Under the pieces are notes generated by a model. That model was not told the DNA's origin. It worked only from the letters and a program-made list of their open reading frames with translations, and ran no database searches. 64,000 bases of DNA from Sutcliffiella horikoshii. GTDB taxonomy: Bacteria > Bacillota > Bacilli > Bacillales > Bacillaceae_I. Below are positions 1 through 8,336 of this stretch, in pieces (position 1 is the stretch's first letter; every line of letters starts with the position of its first letter). The DNA lies in assembly GCF_008180725.1 (NCBI RefSeq), contig NZ_VTEV01000001.1, positions 589,269 to 653,268 on the forward strand, in the 5' to 3' direction. The translations under genes and the position numbers were made by a program.

Positions 1-618
1 TTGTTTTTCCTTCTCTTCCAACCCTTTTATTCCATTACGGATAAATGTTAATAGTTCTTCTTCATCCTTAGCGTTCATGATAGATTTGGCTGTAGGTGAA
101 AGTTCCAATGTTTGATAAAGTTGGAGATATTCTTTGAAGGAGTATTTCCCGTCAATGGCAGCAGCAATGACCGCTTTTGTTTCCTGCCATAGCTTTTCTG
201 ACTCTTTTTCATAGGGTGGTAGACTTTCCATCACGCCATAGTGAAGAAAATAGGGCGTTAAACTTTCATCCACCACCATATTTTCGGGACATATAAGAAG
301 ATGTAGTCTTGAAAGAGAGTGATTCCTGACACTCTTAATTAATTGAGAGGCAAAAATCCATCTGCTTTTCTCATCCTTCTTTTTCATTTTTGCGAAGGAC
401 GAAAAGGCAGGAGGGGGATGATAGATGAGTGTTAACTCGTCTTCTGTTTCTTTAATTTTCTTATGTACCGATGGATTTATTTCTTGAAGCATCCGAATTT
501 CAGCAGCATCTTCCAATTTGATTTTCTCTTTTTGAAAGACCAGCTTAATCGTTTCACCTTCTTTAGAAAGTGTTGCGCCTATTTCTTCTTCCAGATATGT
601 TCGACTTTGATCTGCCAT
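1..618 (-). CDS. yukC: Type VII secretion protein YukC/EssB, C-terminus cut off by window edge
   Basis: An open frame of 206 codons starts at an ATG (618-616) and runs off the left edge without a stop. EssB/YukC proteins are bitopic membrane subunits of the Firmicutes type VII (Ess/Yuk) secretion machine with an N-terminal cytoplasmic pseudokinase domain, a single membrane segment and an extracytoplasmic part. Only the soluble N-terminal domain is visible. It contains a CPENMVVD stretch and a GVMESLPPYE stretch that fit this domain. It follows yukD by 14 bp and yukE lies further upstream, matching the yukEDC order of Bacillus subtilis. The family call rests mainly on this gene order. Confidence 0.85.
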   Translation of the reverse strand, partial: MADQSRTYLEEEIGATLSKEGETIKLVFQKEKIKLEDAAEIRMLQEINPSVHKKIKETEDELTLIYHPPPAFSSFAKMKKKDEKSRWIFASQLIKSVRNHSLSRLHLLICPENMVVDESLTPYFLHYGVMESLPPYEKESEKLWQETKAVIAAAIDGKYSFKEYLQLYQTLELSPTAKSIMNAKDEEELLTFIRNGIKGLEEKEKQ

Positions 619-632
619 GATAGATTGCTCCT

Positions 633-872
633 TTATAATATTTCCAAACGGTCACCAGATGTAATGCCATGGTCTACAAGCTTGTCTGAACCTGATAATA
701 TCAAGTGTTTGTTTACAACTCTTACCCATTCCCCTTCCCTTGGAGGTGATGAGGGAGAGACGGCCTGCCACACGATATCGACCACTTTTTTCACTGAATG
801 GTAATTAGATAGACGAAGGTCAAACGATTCCTTTTGGTAGTTTTTCAAATCAATTGTTATTTCTATATACAT
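633..872 (-). CDS. yukD: Ubiquitin-like type VII secretion protein YukD/EsaB
   Basis: A 79-residue protein starting MYIEITIDL and ending in a beta-strand-like LEIL tail. Size and layout (a beta-hairpin start, a central helix, and a loop with GSDKLVDHGITSGD) match the YukD/EsaB ubiquitin-fold proteins. These act as small cytoplasmic accessory factors of the type VII secretion system and lack the C-terminal Gly-Gly needed for conjugation. The gene lies between yukE and yukC in the classic order, with 14 bp to yukC, so cotranslation in one operon is likely. Confidence 0.88.
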   Translation of the reverse strand: MYIEITIDLKNYQKESFDLRLSNYHSVKKVVDIVWQAVSPSSPPREGEWVRVVNKHLILSGSDKLVDHGITSGDRLEIL

Positions 873-981
873 TGTTTTTCACCTCATAAAAGAAGGAACG
901 CATTCAACTGTTATAGAATGGCGCTCCTTCTTTCTTTTTGGCTGCCCTATATGTGAAGGGAGCTAGTTGTGTTAGAACAAA

Positions 982-1275
982 TTACCCGCGAATCTGGCTT
1001 GCAATTTGAGTATCAGCATCTTCAAGAGCTCTAGCTGTGTTGCTAAGCTGAACGGAGATATCCTCAAGTAATTGTTGCATTTGAATGATTGAAGGCTTCA
1101 AGGATTGGTATTGATCGCTGAATGCACGGCTAGATTCACCTTCCCATACACTTTCAAGCTCGCGGATCATGTTGTCCAAACGGTTGATTTGATCTCCAAC
1201 CTGGCTACTCTCACTTCTGTAACGAGTGGACATTCCAACTAACTCTGCAGGGGTAACGCGAATGATTCCTGACAT
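982..1275 (-). CDS. yukE: WXG100 family secreted protein YukE/EsxA
   Basis: A 97-residue helical-hairpin protein with the WXG motif (WEG, residues 44-46) at the turn between two long helices and no signal peptide. The C-terminal ALEDADTQIASQIRG segment resembles the export-signal tail of Bacillus YukE. WXG100 proteins are dimeric substrates and core factors of type VII secretion. The start ATG has a GGAGAG ribosome binding site 7 nt upstream. A sigma-A-type promoter lies just ahead (1311-1340), so yukE probably begins its own transcript that continues into yukD and yukC. Confidence 0.95.
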   Translation of the reverse strand: MSGIIRVTPAELVGMSTRYRSESSQVGDQINRLDNMIRELESVWEGESSRAFSDQYQSLKPSIIQMQQLLEDISVQLSNTARALEDADTQIASQIRG

Positions 1276-1310
1276 TTAACATCTCTCCATTTCTTTAATA
1301 GGTTACTTTT

Positions 1311-1340
1311 ATTGTAAAAAACACACAACTTAAAGGTCAA
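1311..1340 (-). promoter_or_regulatory. Sigma-A-type promoter for yukE
   Basis: On the minus strand TTGACC is followed after 18 bp by TACAAT, 35 bp upstream of the yukE start. Both hexamers differ from consensus by one base. This would let the secretion genes be transcribed separately from the effector module upstream. Confidence 0.6.
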
Positions 1341-1467
1341 TTTTTATCTAGGAATTTCAGTAAAATAAGGAATTTATACCCACCTTTACCCCTATTTTCA
1401 AAAAACAAAACCTCTAAGAATAGTATTTTTTTCACAAATTGATATTTTTCTAGGTATTTCGACTAAA

Positions 1468-1797
1468 TTAACTGATGGTTTCATTGACCTCTTCATAGAA
1501 GATCGTCAACTCTTGCCTGTTCATCTCATCTACATGTTCGTGGTATTTGTTGGAAAGGGTGGTCATCAGCCTTGACTGATCATTGGTGATAATTGTAAAC
1601 AGCCGGTGATTCTTATTAAATTCCAGTAATGATTGGTCAATAACTTTACCTTTACTCAGTTTTAGTTCCGTGTTGATGATACGTGCCAACTCAACACTGA
1701 TCTCTCGGACTTTTCCTAGCTCTGCATTAAAAATAAGATGCTTAAATCGCAAATCTTCATATGGTGCAAAAACATACGAAGTTTTATACTGTCCTAT
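1468..1797 (-). CDS. Small helical protein of the type VII effector module (non-standard start)
   Basis: The open frame ends at 1468 and is stop-free back to 1821, but holds no ATG or GTG at its 5' end. A TTG at 1752 would give 94 residues (starting RFKHLIFNAEL) but has no ribosome binding site. A strong AGGGGGCGG lies 5 nt upstream of an in-frame ATA (1797), which would add a plausible GQYKTSYVFAPYEDL segment; I give that extent. The product is predicted to be mostly helical and has no signal peptide. It directly follows the lipase-domain gene. In Staphylococcus the TslA lipase works with two small helical partner proteins, so a targeting or chaperone partner is my inference. The start codon is uncertain. 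Confidence 0.55.
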   Translation of the reverse strand: MGQYKTSYVFAPYEDLRFKHLIFNAELGKVREISVELARIINTELKLSKGKVIDQSLLEFNKNHRLFTIITNDQSRLMTTLSNKYHEHVDEMNRQELTIFYEEVNETIS

Positions 1798-1811
1798 TCC
1801 TACCGCCCCCT

Positions 1812-3839
1812 TTACCGTAATTCAAAAAATTTTGAAATACTTTGATCTTCTTCAAATAAGTCTTCAATTGACTTTCTCACCCTGCTAATCATGGCCTTTG
1901 CTTTTTCAATTTCCTCTCTAAGATAATGATACATTCCCTCAAAAGAATCTTGAAACATAGGATCTAGCGGTCTGATAAACTCATGTACATTAATCTTGGT
2001 AACTTTCACGTCACTAGCTGAAACCGGGAGAAGATGACTATAATTCCTCGGATTTGCTTCCATCTGGTGAATGGCATTCATCACCCGCTGTTTCCTGAAT
2101 TCCAAATCATCAACGTATTCTGTGTAATACAGTCTCCTCCATGCAGTAAGTGCTTCTTCTTTTTCCATGCATTTGTCCAGACCGAGCTGATAGATCCTCA
2201 CTGCAGAAGAAAGATTGACCTCAATGGTCCTTCCATCTGTGGCGTTCTTATAACGGATTAGATCAGATCCTTCGTAACGTCGACCTTCCACTTGATTTAG
2301 TGAGTTAACTACATGCTCCATGCCATGTGCATGGGCAGCATCCCCAAACTCGCCAATAAACTCATTTGTGTCGTTTATAATTGCTTGATAACTGTTTTGA
2401 ATATTGCCACTTTCAAGCTCTATCGTTTCCGAAAGCTCAATTAACGTCAAGATATTCTCATGTTGAGACAGGTTATGGGTAAAGGAGCCTCTTACAAGGT
2501 TCTTACCAATATCTAAAGCAGCACTGCCAATTGCTTCAATCATACGTTGTATGCTACCGAGCATTTCCTCTACATGTACCTGGATTAGCTTTAACAGGTC
2601 CTCACTAATTTCCCCCACCAAGGCAAGTAAGGAAGGAAGGACTTCTGTCAAATCTTGCAACTTAGCTTTAATCTCCAACGCTCTAGAAATAAACTCTTGT
2701 TGATTCGAAAAGAAATCAATTGGAAATTCTTTAACTGGATACGCAAACGGCATATCCACTGTAAAGCTTCCAAATCCGATGACTCCAATCGTCATCGGAA
2801 CTCCTCCACGCTTCCACTTGGGCGGCTCAAATATTTTCTTCCAATCTTGTTTGATGTCATCAATGAGAGTGAAGAGTTCCTGGTCGATACCGAACATGCT
2901 TCTGTTAAGGCCATCTACTCCTGCTTTTTCATAGGCTGGGGCATGTTTTGCAACGAATTGTTGGATGTTTTGCAAATTTTCATCTGATATTTTATTCATG
3001 TATTTATCAATTCCACCTGTATGGTTGGAGGTATTAATTACCGTTCTTGTCCCTAAATCAAGGAATCCTCTAAAACCAATTATGGAATATAAAAATTCCT
3101 CTTTAATAGTTAAGTGATGTATGTTTTGACCTTTTTCTCCATAATATTCTTCTCCAAAATTTTTAAGGCTTTCAGGATTAATATTATAAATTTCAGACAT
3201 TTCATTTGTATTAAAATGATTATTGATTTGTTGTCTGAATTTGACATCTATCAATGCTAGTTGGTATACACTTGGTGGTGCATCATTTATTGTAAAAACA
3301 TCAACATAGGAAGCATTCATTAATTGTAGGGTTTGTATCAAATTTCCTCCAAGGGAGTGACCAATTCCTCTTTTCACTAAATACATTGACGAAATATCAT
3401 AACCTTTAGCCCTATAACCTGATAATTCTTTTTCTACTAAACTGTTTATCTCATTAGTAACAACAAGATCGAAATCTCTAGCATCTACATATTGATTCTG
3501 TACTTTGCCTACAAAAATGCCAAAAAGGTTATATAGCCAGTCATTTGGTCCCCCTAATCCATTATCTTCAAGCGGTTCGCTACCTCTGGTAATTGTATAA
3601 GATTGATTGATTCCTACTTTTGGATCAAAAAAATGAATAACAGTCCCGTCAAATCCAGAATCCAATTCTTCAGTATCTATATAATCATCCGAATGATACA
3701 AAGTGATTTTCCCTTGAGGTTCATTACCTGTTTCTTCAATGTAAATCCTCCTAATATTCTCAACAGTTAATTGATCGTACTCCAATTGAGCAATTCTAGC
3801 TTTTAAGATTTCTGAAAATAAAATTTCTCCATCATTCAT
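1812..3839 (-). CDS. Putative type VII-secreted lipase with N-terminal enzyme domain and helical C-terminal domain
   Basis: 675 residues from the ATG at 3839, chosen because AAGGTG sits 6 nt upstream; a GTG at 3848 overlaps the upstream stop and is less likely. Residues 1 to about 290 form an alpha/beta-hydrolase-like region with the nucleophile elbow GHSLGG (160-165, Ser162) and a possible catalytic His in SNHTGG (about 273). From about residue 370 to the end the sequence is long and helical, like an LXG-type targeting region, but placed at the C-terminus. No signal peptide is present. This enzyme-first order matches the Staphylococcus aureus type VII lipase toxin TslA. The upstream gene is a lipoprotein and the downstream gene a small helical protein, again as in that system. 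The precise substrate is unknown. Confidence 0.7.
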   Translation of the reverse strand: MNDGEILFSEILKARIAQLEYDQLTVENIRRIYIEETGNEPQGKITLYHSDDYIDTEELDSGFDGTVIHFFDPKVGINQSYTITRGSEPLEDNGLGGPNDWLYNLFGIFVGKVQNQYVDARDFDLVVTNEINSLVEKELSGYRAKGYDISSMYLVKRGIGHSLGGNLIQTLQLMNASYVDVFTINDAPPSVYQLALIDVKFRQQINNHFNTNEMSEIYNINPESLKNFGEEYYGEKGQNIHHLTIKEEFLYSIIGFRGFLDLGTRTVINTSNHTGGIDKYMNKISDENLQNIQQFVAKHAPAYEKAGVDGLNRSMFGIDQELFTLIDDIKQDWKKIFEPPKWKRGGVPMTIGVIGFGSFTVDMPFAYPVKEFPIDFFSNQQEFISRALEIKAKLQDLTEVLPSLLALVGEISEDLLKLIQVHVEEMLGSIQRMIEAIGSAALDIGKNLVRGSFTHNLSQHENILTLIELSETIELESGNIQNSYQAIINDTNEFIGEFGDAAHAHGMEHVVNSLNQVEGRRYEGSDLIRYKNATDGRTIEVNLSSAVRIYQLGLDKCMEKEEALTAWRRLYYTEYVDDLEFRKQRVMNAIHQMEANPRNYSHLLPVSASDVKVTKINVHEFIRPLDPMFQDSFEGMYHYLREEIEKAKAMISRVRKSIEDLFEEDQSISKFFELR

Positions 3840-3844
3840 TTTAA

Positions 3845-4501
3845 TCACCTTGATTCAAAATTAATCGAATCCAAAATTTTTGTTACTTTCTTTTTTACTA
3901 CTTCGTTATTAGCCTCACAAGCCTTCTCTTTGTCACTACATGATATACTTGCGATGAAACTTGCACCCTTACTTTCATTATTAGCCTTTATATATGCAAA
4001 GTATTGATAGCTTTTATTACCATCATCAAAATCGTATATTGATTCCCCATAATAATATGTTTTATCATTTTTGCTGTACTCTTCATATTCTCCATCATAG
4101 CTAACATATGATGACAATAATTCTTTGTTTAATTCTATATTGTTAGTTCTCTCTCTATTTTCATAAATGACTTTATAAAAAGAGGAAATATTCTCCTCTT
4201 CTTTTTCAAGAAAACTTACGGACTCAAATCCATTTTTATTCCTTTCGTAACTTTCCCCTTCTATTTTACCGTTTACAGGAAAAAGCATCGTGTAGCCCTT
4301 AGTTGCAGATTCATAAAGGTAATATCCATCTTCTGTTTCAGTATCATTATTCAAAAAACTTTTAGTAAAATCATCACTTAAAGCTAAAGTGTCACTTGCA
4401 CCATTCTTATCAGAGCCATTTCCATCGATTTCTGTATTCATCCCACAACCCCCTAAAAAAAGTACTGAACTTAACAATCCTAGAAGCATTGATTTCTTCA
4501 T
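3845..4501 (-). CDS. Lipoprotein, candidate immunity protein to the adjacent lipase
   Basis: 218 residues with a type II signal peptide: MKKS, a hydrophobic stretch and lipobox LGGC (Cys19). The start has AGGGGG 7 nt upstream. The mature part is acidic and rich in Tyr, Asp and Ser, with no domain I can name. Its stop overlaps the alternative GTG of the lipase gene, so the two are translationally coupled. In the Staphylococcus TslA system a lipoprotein (TilA) neutralises the toxin at the membrane; by position this is the counterpart, which is inference. A decayed relative of this gene lies at 4968-5126. Confidence 0.65.
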   Translation of the reverse strand: MKKSMLLGLLSSVLFLGGCGMNTEIDGNGSDKNGASDTLALSDDFTKSFLNNDTETEDGYYLYESATKGYTMLFPVNGKIEGESYERNKNGFESVSFLEKEEENISSFYKVIYENRERTNNIELNKELLSSYVSYDGEYEEYSKNDKTYYYGESIYDFDDGNKSYQYFAYIKANNESKGASFIASISCSDKEKACEANNEVVKKKVTKILDSINFESR

Positions 4502-4709
4502 AGCCTTTCCCCCTAGGCAGTGCCATCAACGTGGCATAATATGTATTTTCTAAAAGACTTATTCCCTATAGGTTATACAAATAATCCCTTTCAAGAAAAA
4601 TTTAAACAAAATTCATATAAGATTTTTCCAGTCTTTTTTATAGCTATATAATAATTACCACGTGATTTAACAGTAGTCAATTTGACTAAAATGATTGTCG
4701 AATCCTGTC

Positions 4710-4775
4710 TGTTAGTTAGGTACTAACTAGGAATTAATCCTTTAAGTATTTAGTAGTTCATTAGAAGGATTAATT
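4710..4775. repeat. Two adjacent inverted repeats upstream of the lipoprotein gene
   Basis: AGTTAG/CTAACT (about 4714-4728) is followed by AATTAATCCTT paired with AAGGATTAATT (4733-4775). They lie between the lipoprotein gene and the immunity-gene remnant. They could be a decayed terminator of the remnant gene or operator sites. The rest of 4502-4967 is AT-rich and shows no open frame. Confidence 0.35.
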
Positions 4776-4967
4776 GTTTATTACTGTACATTTTTTAACA
4801 AAAATACGTTTAATTTATGACACAAAACAGGTAGTTGGGTCTTTTGAATCATTTTTGCTATCTTTTTACACCAACATGTAGTTGGAATCACGTTCATTAA
4901 GCTACATAATTTAAGATTGTCCGGTATATATCATCCCCCCCCTACCATTCAGTCACATGCTTTTGGA

Positions 4968-5126
4968 GTCAGTAAATTTAAGAGAATGCATTAATTCGAA
5001 TTTATCTTCTGCGTAATAATATGTAATACCATCTCGTATATAAGTCTCAAAATCTCCCGTATAATCTAAATAAGTATCAAACATGTCCCATTTAAATTCA
5101 ATGTCGTTTGCTCTAGGTTGGTTATC
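4968..5126 (-). pseudogene. Fragment of a paralogue of the lipoprotein (immunity) gene
   Basis: Read on the minus strand this stretch gives YDNQPRANDIEF, then YLDYTGDFETY, then ITYYYAEDKFEL. These align in order with YENRERTNNIEL, YVSYDGEYEEY and KTYYYGESIYDF of the intact lipoprotein at 3845-4501. A TAA precedes the first block, a stop follows shortly after the last, and no start or lipobox remains. It is therefore a broken remnant of a diverged second copy. Orphan and decayed immunity genes next to toxin genes are common in polymorphic toxin loci. Confidence 0.7.
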
Positions 5127-5208
5127 GTATTAAATACTGTGTACTACTTAACTATGTATCCGTTTTACCGACTGGTTACCTTTGAATTTCTAAAAGGTAA
5201 ATTAAAAC

Positions 5209-5240
5209 GAAAAAAACGGATCTCATCAATGAAATCCGTT
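5209..5240 (-). terminator. Terminator of the SDR gene
   Basis: Minus-strand stem AACGGAT...ATCCGTT with a loop of about 12 nt, followed by TTTTTTTCG. It lies 24 bp after the SDR stop codon. Confidence 0.75.
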
Positions 5241-5263
5241 CTAATCTCTAACTATTAACATTT

Positions 5264-6031
5264 TTATTTCGGCTGCATCCTAATTGCTCCATCCAGTCGA
5301 ATGGTATTACCATTCAACATTGGGTTTTCCATAATACTTTGGACCAGTTGTGCATATTCTTCCGGGTATCCCAGTCGAGATGGAAATGGCACCATCTTCC
5401 CTAGGGAATCCCTTGCTTCTGCTGGTAAGGAATCAAACATTGGGGTGTGAAAAAGCCCGGGAGCAATGGTCATAACTCGGACTCCAAATGACGCGAATTC
5501 CCTGGCAATCGGCAAGGTCATTCCGACTATCCCACCCTTGGAAGCGGAATAAGCTGCCTGGCCGATTTGTCCATCAAATGCTGCTACAGAAGCAGTATTC
5601 ACGATGACTCCCCGTTCTCCTTCCGCGTTCGGTTCATTTTCTTTCATACGATCAGCTGCTAGCCTAATTACATTAAATGAACCTATAAGGTTAATAGAGA
5701 TGACTTTGGAAAAGTCGTCAAGCGAATGAGGTCCTTTTCGGTTCAATACTTTTTGTGCCACTCCTATTCCAGCACAATTCACCACCGTATTTATGTAACC
5801 GAAAGTTACAATGCCATTATCTAGGGCCACGCGAACATCTTCTTCCTTTGTAACATCCGTTTTTACAAATAAAATGGAATCCCCGAGCTCTTCTTTTAGC
5901 ATTCCACCTCTTTCTTCAGATAGGTCTGCAACTATAGCCTTCCCCCCTTTTGAAACTATATTTCTAATGGTTGCCTCTCCAAGTCCCGATGCTCCCCCTG
6001 TAACAAGGGCTACACAGTTTTGAATGTTCAT
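5264..6031 (-). CDS. SDR family dehydrogenase, 3-hydroxyacyl-CoA dehydrogenase type II-like
   Basis: 255 residues with the classical short-chain dehydrogenase signatures: TGGASGLG nucleotide-binding motif near residue 11, NCAGIG, and catalytic YSASKGG (Tyr-x-x-x-Lys) preceded by a Ser in NTASVA. The later [14 protein letters not shown] and [14 protein letters not shown] segments resemble type 10 17-beta-HSD / 3-hydroxyacyl-CoA dehydrogenases, which use NAD in fatty-acid or isoleucine breakdown. Start ATG with AAGGAGG 9 nt upstream. It stands alone with its own terminator; no other beta-oxidation gene is next to it, so the exact substrate is open. Confidence 0.85.
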   Translation of the reverse strand: MNIQNCVALVTGGASGLGEATIRNIVSKGGKAIVADLSEERGGMLKEELGDSILFVKTDVTKEEDVRVALDNGIVTFGYINTVVNCAGIGVAQKVLNRKGPHSLDDFSKVISINLIGSFNVIRLAADRMKENEPNAEGERGVIVNTASVAAFDGQIGQAAYSASKGGIVGMTLPIAREFASFGVRVMTIAPGLFHTPMFDSLPAEARDSLGKMVPFPSRLGYPEEYAQLVQSIMENPMLNGNTIRLDGAIRMQPK

Positions 6032-6147
6032 AGTAAACTACCTCCTTTTTATGTACTATTAATGCTTAATGCAAAAAGCATGCCAGTAATGTTGGTAGTT
6101 TTCACAATGAAAAGTGTACGGAATCTGTACAAACTGTATGATAACCA

Positions 6148-6185
6148 CAAAAAAAGGGACACATCACGCTCCAAGATGTGTCCCT
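6148..6185 (-). terminator. Terminator of the ECF sigma/anti-sigma operon
   Basis: Minus-strand stem AGGGACACATCT paired with GATGTGTCCCT around an 8-nt loop, followed by seven T residues. It lies about 10 bp after the anti-sigma stop. Confidence 0.85.
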
Positions 6186-6194
6186 CTAATGGTG

Positions 6195-7526
6195 TCACTT
6201 TATTTTCAATTTGACTTCTTCTGTAATTCTTGCTGGGTATTCTGCAATGTTCAATGTAATAGGGCTTACCATCTTATCTGTATCGACTATCAATCCTTGT
6301 TCATACAAATTTGTTCCATCCATACTTGAATAGGTTCTCGTAGTATATTCATGAACAGTTCCACTCGCGTCGATTATGTTGCTATCGAACAGACTAAAGA
6401 AGTAATTATGATCTTTTGGATCGACCTCAACCTGAAAATATATCCCTTTCACGTCTTTTTCTCCATCTTCTAACCATACCTTTTTTAACCTTTTATCACT
6501 TGGCGCTTTAATAATACTCTCTTTTTCTAGATCAACCATAACTTCTAATTCATCCTTAGGGAGAGCTGCAAATGAAGAGAAGACCAGATCAAGTTGCTTA
6601 GGTTCAGAAAAGTAATTACTCTCAAAATACATAACTATTTTGTTATCATCCATTGAAGAGCCACCCTCTGAAATCCATCTATTCCCTTTCTCATCTTCAA
6701 GGGCTATGTCATCAAAACGGAATATTTCGTGTGTGTTAGACTCATCATACTCTAAGAATAATGCAATTCGAGTTGGATGGATTTCCATCTTTTCAAAGTA
6801 GATAGACTGTCCGCCTGCTTCTACGGACTTGTCGATTGCAAATTCTTTAGTAATAGCAGAAAATTTGTTCATATCCACTTCTATCGGGTAGTTCAGAGCT
6901 TTTATAACTTCTAATTCATTAATATTGATACCCGTTTCCAAAATGAATTTATCAGGAACAATCATTCCATCTGGATAAGTGACTTTCAATTCACCTGAAA
7001 TCTTTTCACCTTTCCTCACTTCGCTATGGCTTCCATAAGACATTCCATATTTACCGAGTTCTTCACCTGACTGTGACTTTAATTTAATATTACTAAGATT
7101 GATGGTGGAATAATTGTTATCAGTTTCAATGGTATAAAACACCAACATCTGTGTTTCATCCACTATGATGGCATCTATCGTCAATGATACCCCGTCTTCA
7201 TCTCTTGTGATTCCCACTTCTTGAAGATAGTCGTTTTCCACTGCGGACATAATTCCTTTATTATGACGAATCAGCTCCACTATCCTCTCCATTCCTGGAA
7301 TCGTGCTTACGTAGTTTGCAAATGCAGGGGATACCCTAATGGTGGTAAGGAAAATGATTAGGAGGATACTTGCAGCAACCATGCCGGCTTTCCAGAAAGG
7401 AGGTTGTGTAGTCTTTTTACCTTTTCTGATGCCGCTTCTAATGTAATCATCAATATCATTTGGGATTTCTACATTAATGTACTCCTTTTTTAACTCATGC
7501 AGCTTCTTTTCTTCTTTTTCAAACAT
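6195..7526 (-). CDS. Membrane-anchored anti-sigma factor-like protein (DUF4179 type)
   Basis: 443 residues from the ATG at 7526, which has GGGAGGAAG at good spacing; an in-frame ATG at 7547 is less likely. A cytoplasmic N-terminus of about 45 residues is followed by one membrane segment (about 46-64, WKAGMVAASILLIIFLTT) and a large outside domain ending PARITEEVKLKIK. This layout and the start of the ectodomain (FANYVSTIPGMERIVELI) match DUF4179/DUF5643 proteins found next to ECF sigma factors. It overlaps the end of the sigma gene by 8 bp, so the two are coupled. The role, binding the sigma factor until an envelope signal arrives, is inferred from family and context. Confidence 0.8.
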   Translation of the reverse strand: MFEKEEKKLHELKKEYINVEIPNDIDDYIRSGIRKGKKTTQPPFWKAGMVAASILLIIFLTTIRVSPAFANYVSTIPGMERIVELIRHNKGIMSAVENDYLQEVGITRDEDGVSLTIDAIIVDETQMLVFYTIETDNNYSTINLSNIKLKSQSGEELGKYGMSYGSHSEVRKGEKISGELKVTYPDGMIVPDKFILETGININELEVIKALNYPIEVDMNKFSAITKEFAIDKSVEAGGQSIYFEKMEIHPTRIALFLEYDESNTHEIFRFDDIALEDEKGNRWISEGGSSMDDNKIVMYFESNYFSEPKQLDLVFSSFAALPKDELEVMVDLEKESIIKAPSDKRLKKVWLEDGEKDVKGIYFQVEVDPKDHNYFFSLFDSNIIDASGTVHEYTTRTYSSMDGTNLYEQGLIVDTDKMVSPITLNIAEYPARITEEVKLKIK

Positions 7527-8040
7527 GCTTGCTTCCTCCCTTCTCATCCCAATACTGACGTAATTTTTCCAAGCCTTTTCTTAACCATGTTTTCACGGTA
7601 TTCTCTGGAGAATCCATCACTTTTGCGATGTCTTTAATCATAAAGTCCTCCATGTAACGGAGTTGAATGACTGTCTGATATGGATCACCTAACAAAGAAA
7701 TAGCCTCTTGAACTTCTAGCTGAAGATCATTATCTTCTGTATACGGCTCTTCCTTCTTCATTTGCATGTTAGGCTCCCGTTTTTTCTTCTTCCATTCATC
7801 CCTGCAGTAATTGATCATAATTCTTACAAGCCAGGTCGAAAAATAGTCTGCCTCTTTTAGTTTTCTTATTCCTTTAAACGCTCGATATGTCACCTCTTGA
7901 ATGGCCTCAAGAGAATCCGCTTCATTTTTCAAGTAGGAATAGGCAATTCGATAGAGTTGTTCCTTATGTGTTGAGATCAGGGTGAAAAACGCCTCTTCAT
8001 CTCCCTTTTTTGCTTTCTCCACCAACCATTTCTTCTCCAA
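7519..8040 (-). CDS. ECF-type RNA polymerase sigma factor
   Basis: 173 residues from a TTG start with TAGGAG 9 nt upstream. Region 2 covers about residues 12-78 (AYSYLKNEADSLEAIQEV, then YFSTWLVRIMINYCRDEWKK). Region 4 covers about 110-165, with a helix-turn-helix in IAKVMDSPENTVKTWLRKGL. No regions 1 or 3 are present, as expected for an extracytoplasmic-function sigma factor. The anti-sigma gene overlaps its 3' end. An ECF-type promoter just upstream (8082-8113) suggests autoregulation. The closest subfamily (SigV/SigX/SigM-like) cannot be fixed by eye. Confidence 0.9.
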   Translation of the reverse strand: MEKKWLVEKAKKGDEEAFFTLISTHKEQLYRIAYSYLKNEADSLEAIQEVTYRAFKGIRKLKEADYFSTWLVRIMINYCRDEWKKKKREPNMQMKKEEPYTEDNDLQLEVQEAISLLGDPYQTVIQLRYMEDFMIKDIAKVMDSPENTVKTWLRKGLEKLRQYWDEKGGSKHV

Positions 8041-8081
8041 AATCTCACGCTCCTAAAAGCTCTTTTGCTGTCATATACTCA

Positions 8082-8113
8082 TTAGACATTTTGATGTGTA
8101 AAAAAGTTTTATC
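8082..8113 (-). promoter_or_regulatory. Possible autoregulatory ECF promoter
   Basis: On the minus strand TAAAACTTTTT is followed after about 17 nt by TGTCTAA, 42 bp upstream of the sigma start. This resembles the ECF pattern TGAAAC(TTTT)-N16/17-CGTC(TAA) with one mismatch in each box. Autoregulation is usual for ECF sigma genes. The match is suggestive only. Confidence 0.4.
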
Positions 8114-8114
8114 A

Positions 8115-8156
8115 AAATAAAAAATTACCTGTTGATTTTCATAACAGGTAATTTCT
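8115..8156 (-). terminator. Perfect 12-bp hairpin with T-run between divergent genes
   Basis: AAATTACCTGTT and AACAGGTAATTT form a perfect 12-bp stem with a 9-nt loop. On the minus strand it is followed by TTTTTTATTTTG, like an intrinsic terminator. It sits just upstream of the ECF promoter, where no minus-strand gene ends. It may insulate the sigma gene from transcription coming from the right. The rest of the intergenic region up to 8336 is AT-rich with no further gene. Confidence 0.55.
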
Positions 8157-8336
8157 CCTAACCTTTACATTATTTTAACACCATTTCAAACTATTTTTCT
8201 TATCCTTTCATGCATTCCACTTCAATTATTCGGCATTTCACCCATAAATCCTAAAAACATCAGTTTAAATTTCTTATAATTATTTATTATCTGTTAAAAT
8301 GAATGCAAAGACCTCTATTGAAGGAGATAATACTAA

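Noticed and set aside
463-804. 113-codon plus-strand frame across the yukC/yukD junction
   Set aside because: It is antisense to two well-supported genes, is Phe/Cys/Ser-rich and has no ribosome binding site.
1809-1835. Programmed frameshift at the AAAATTTTTT run joining the lipase gene to the small downstream frame
   Set aside because: A -1 shift leads directly to TGA and a +1 shift reaches TAA after about a dozen codons; neither enters the downstream frame.
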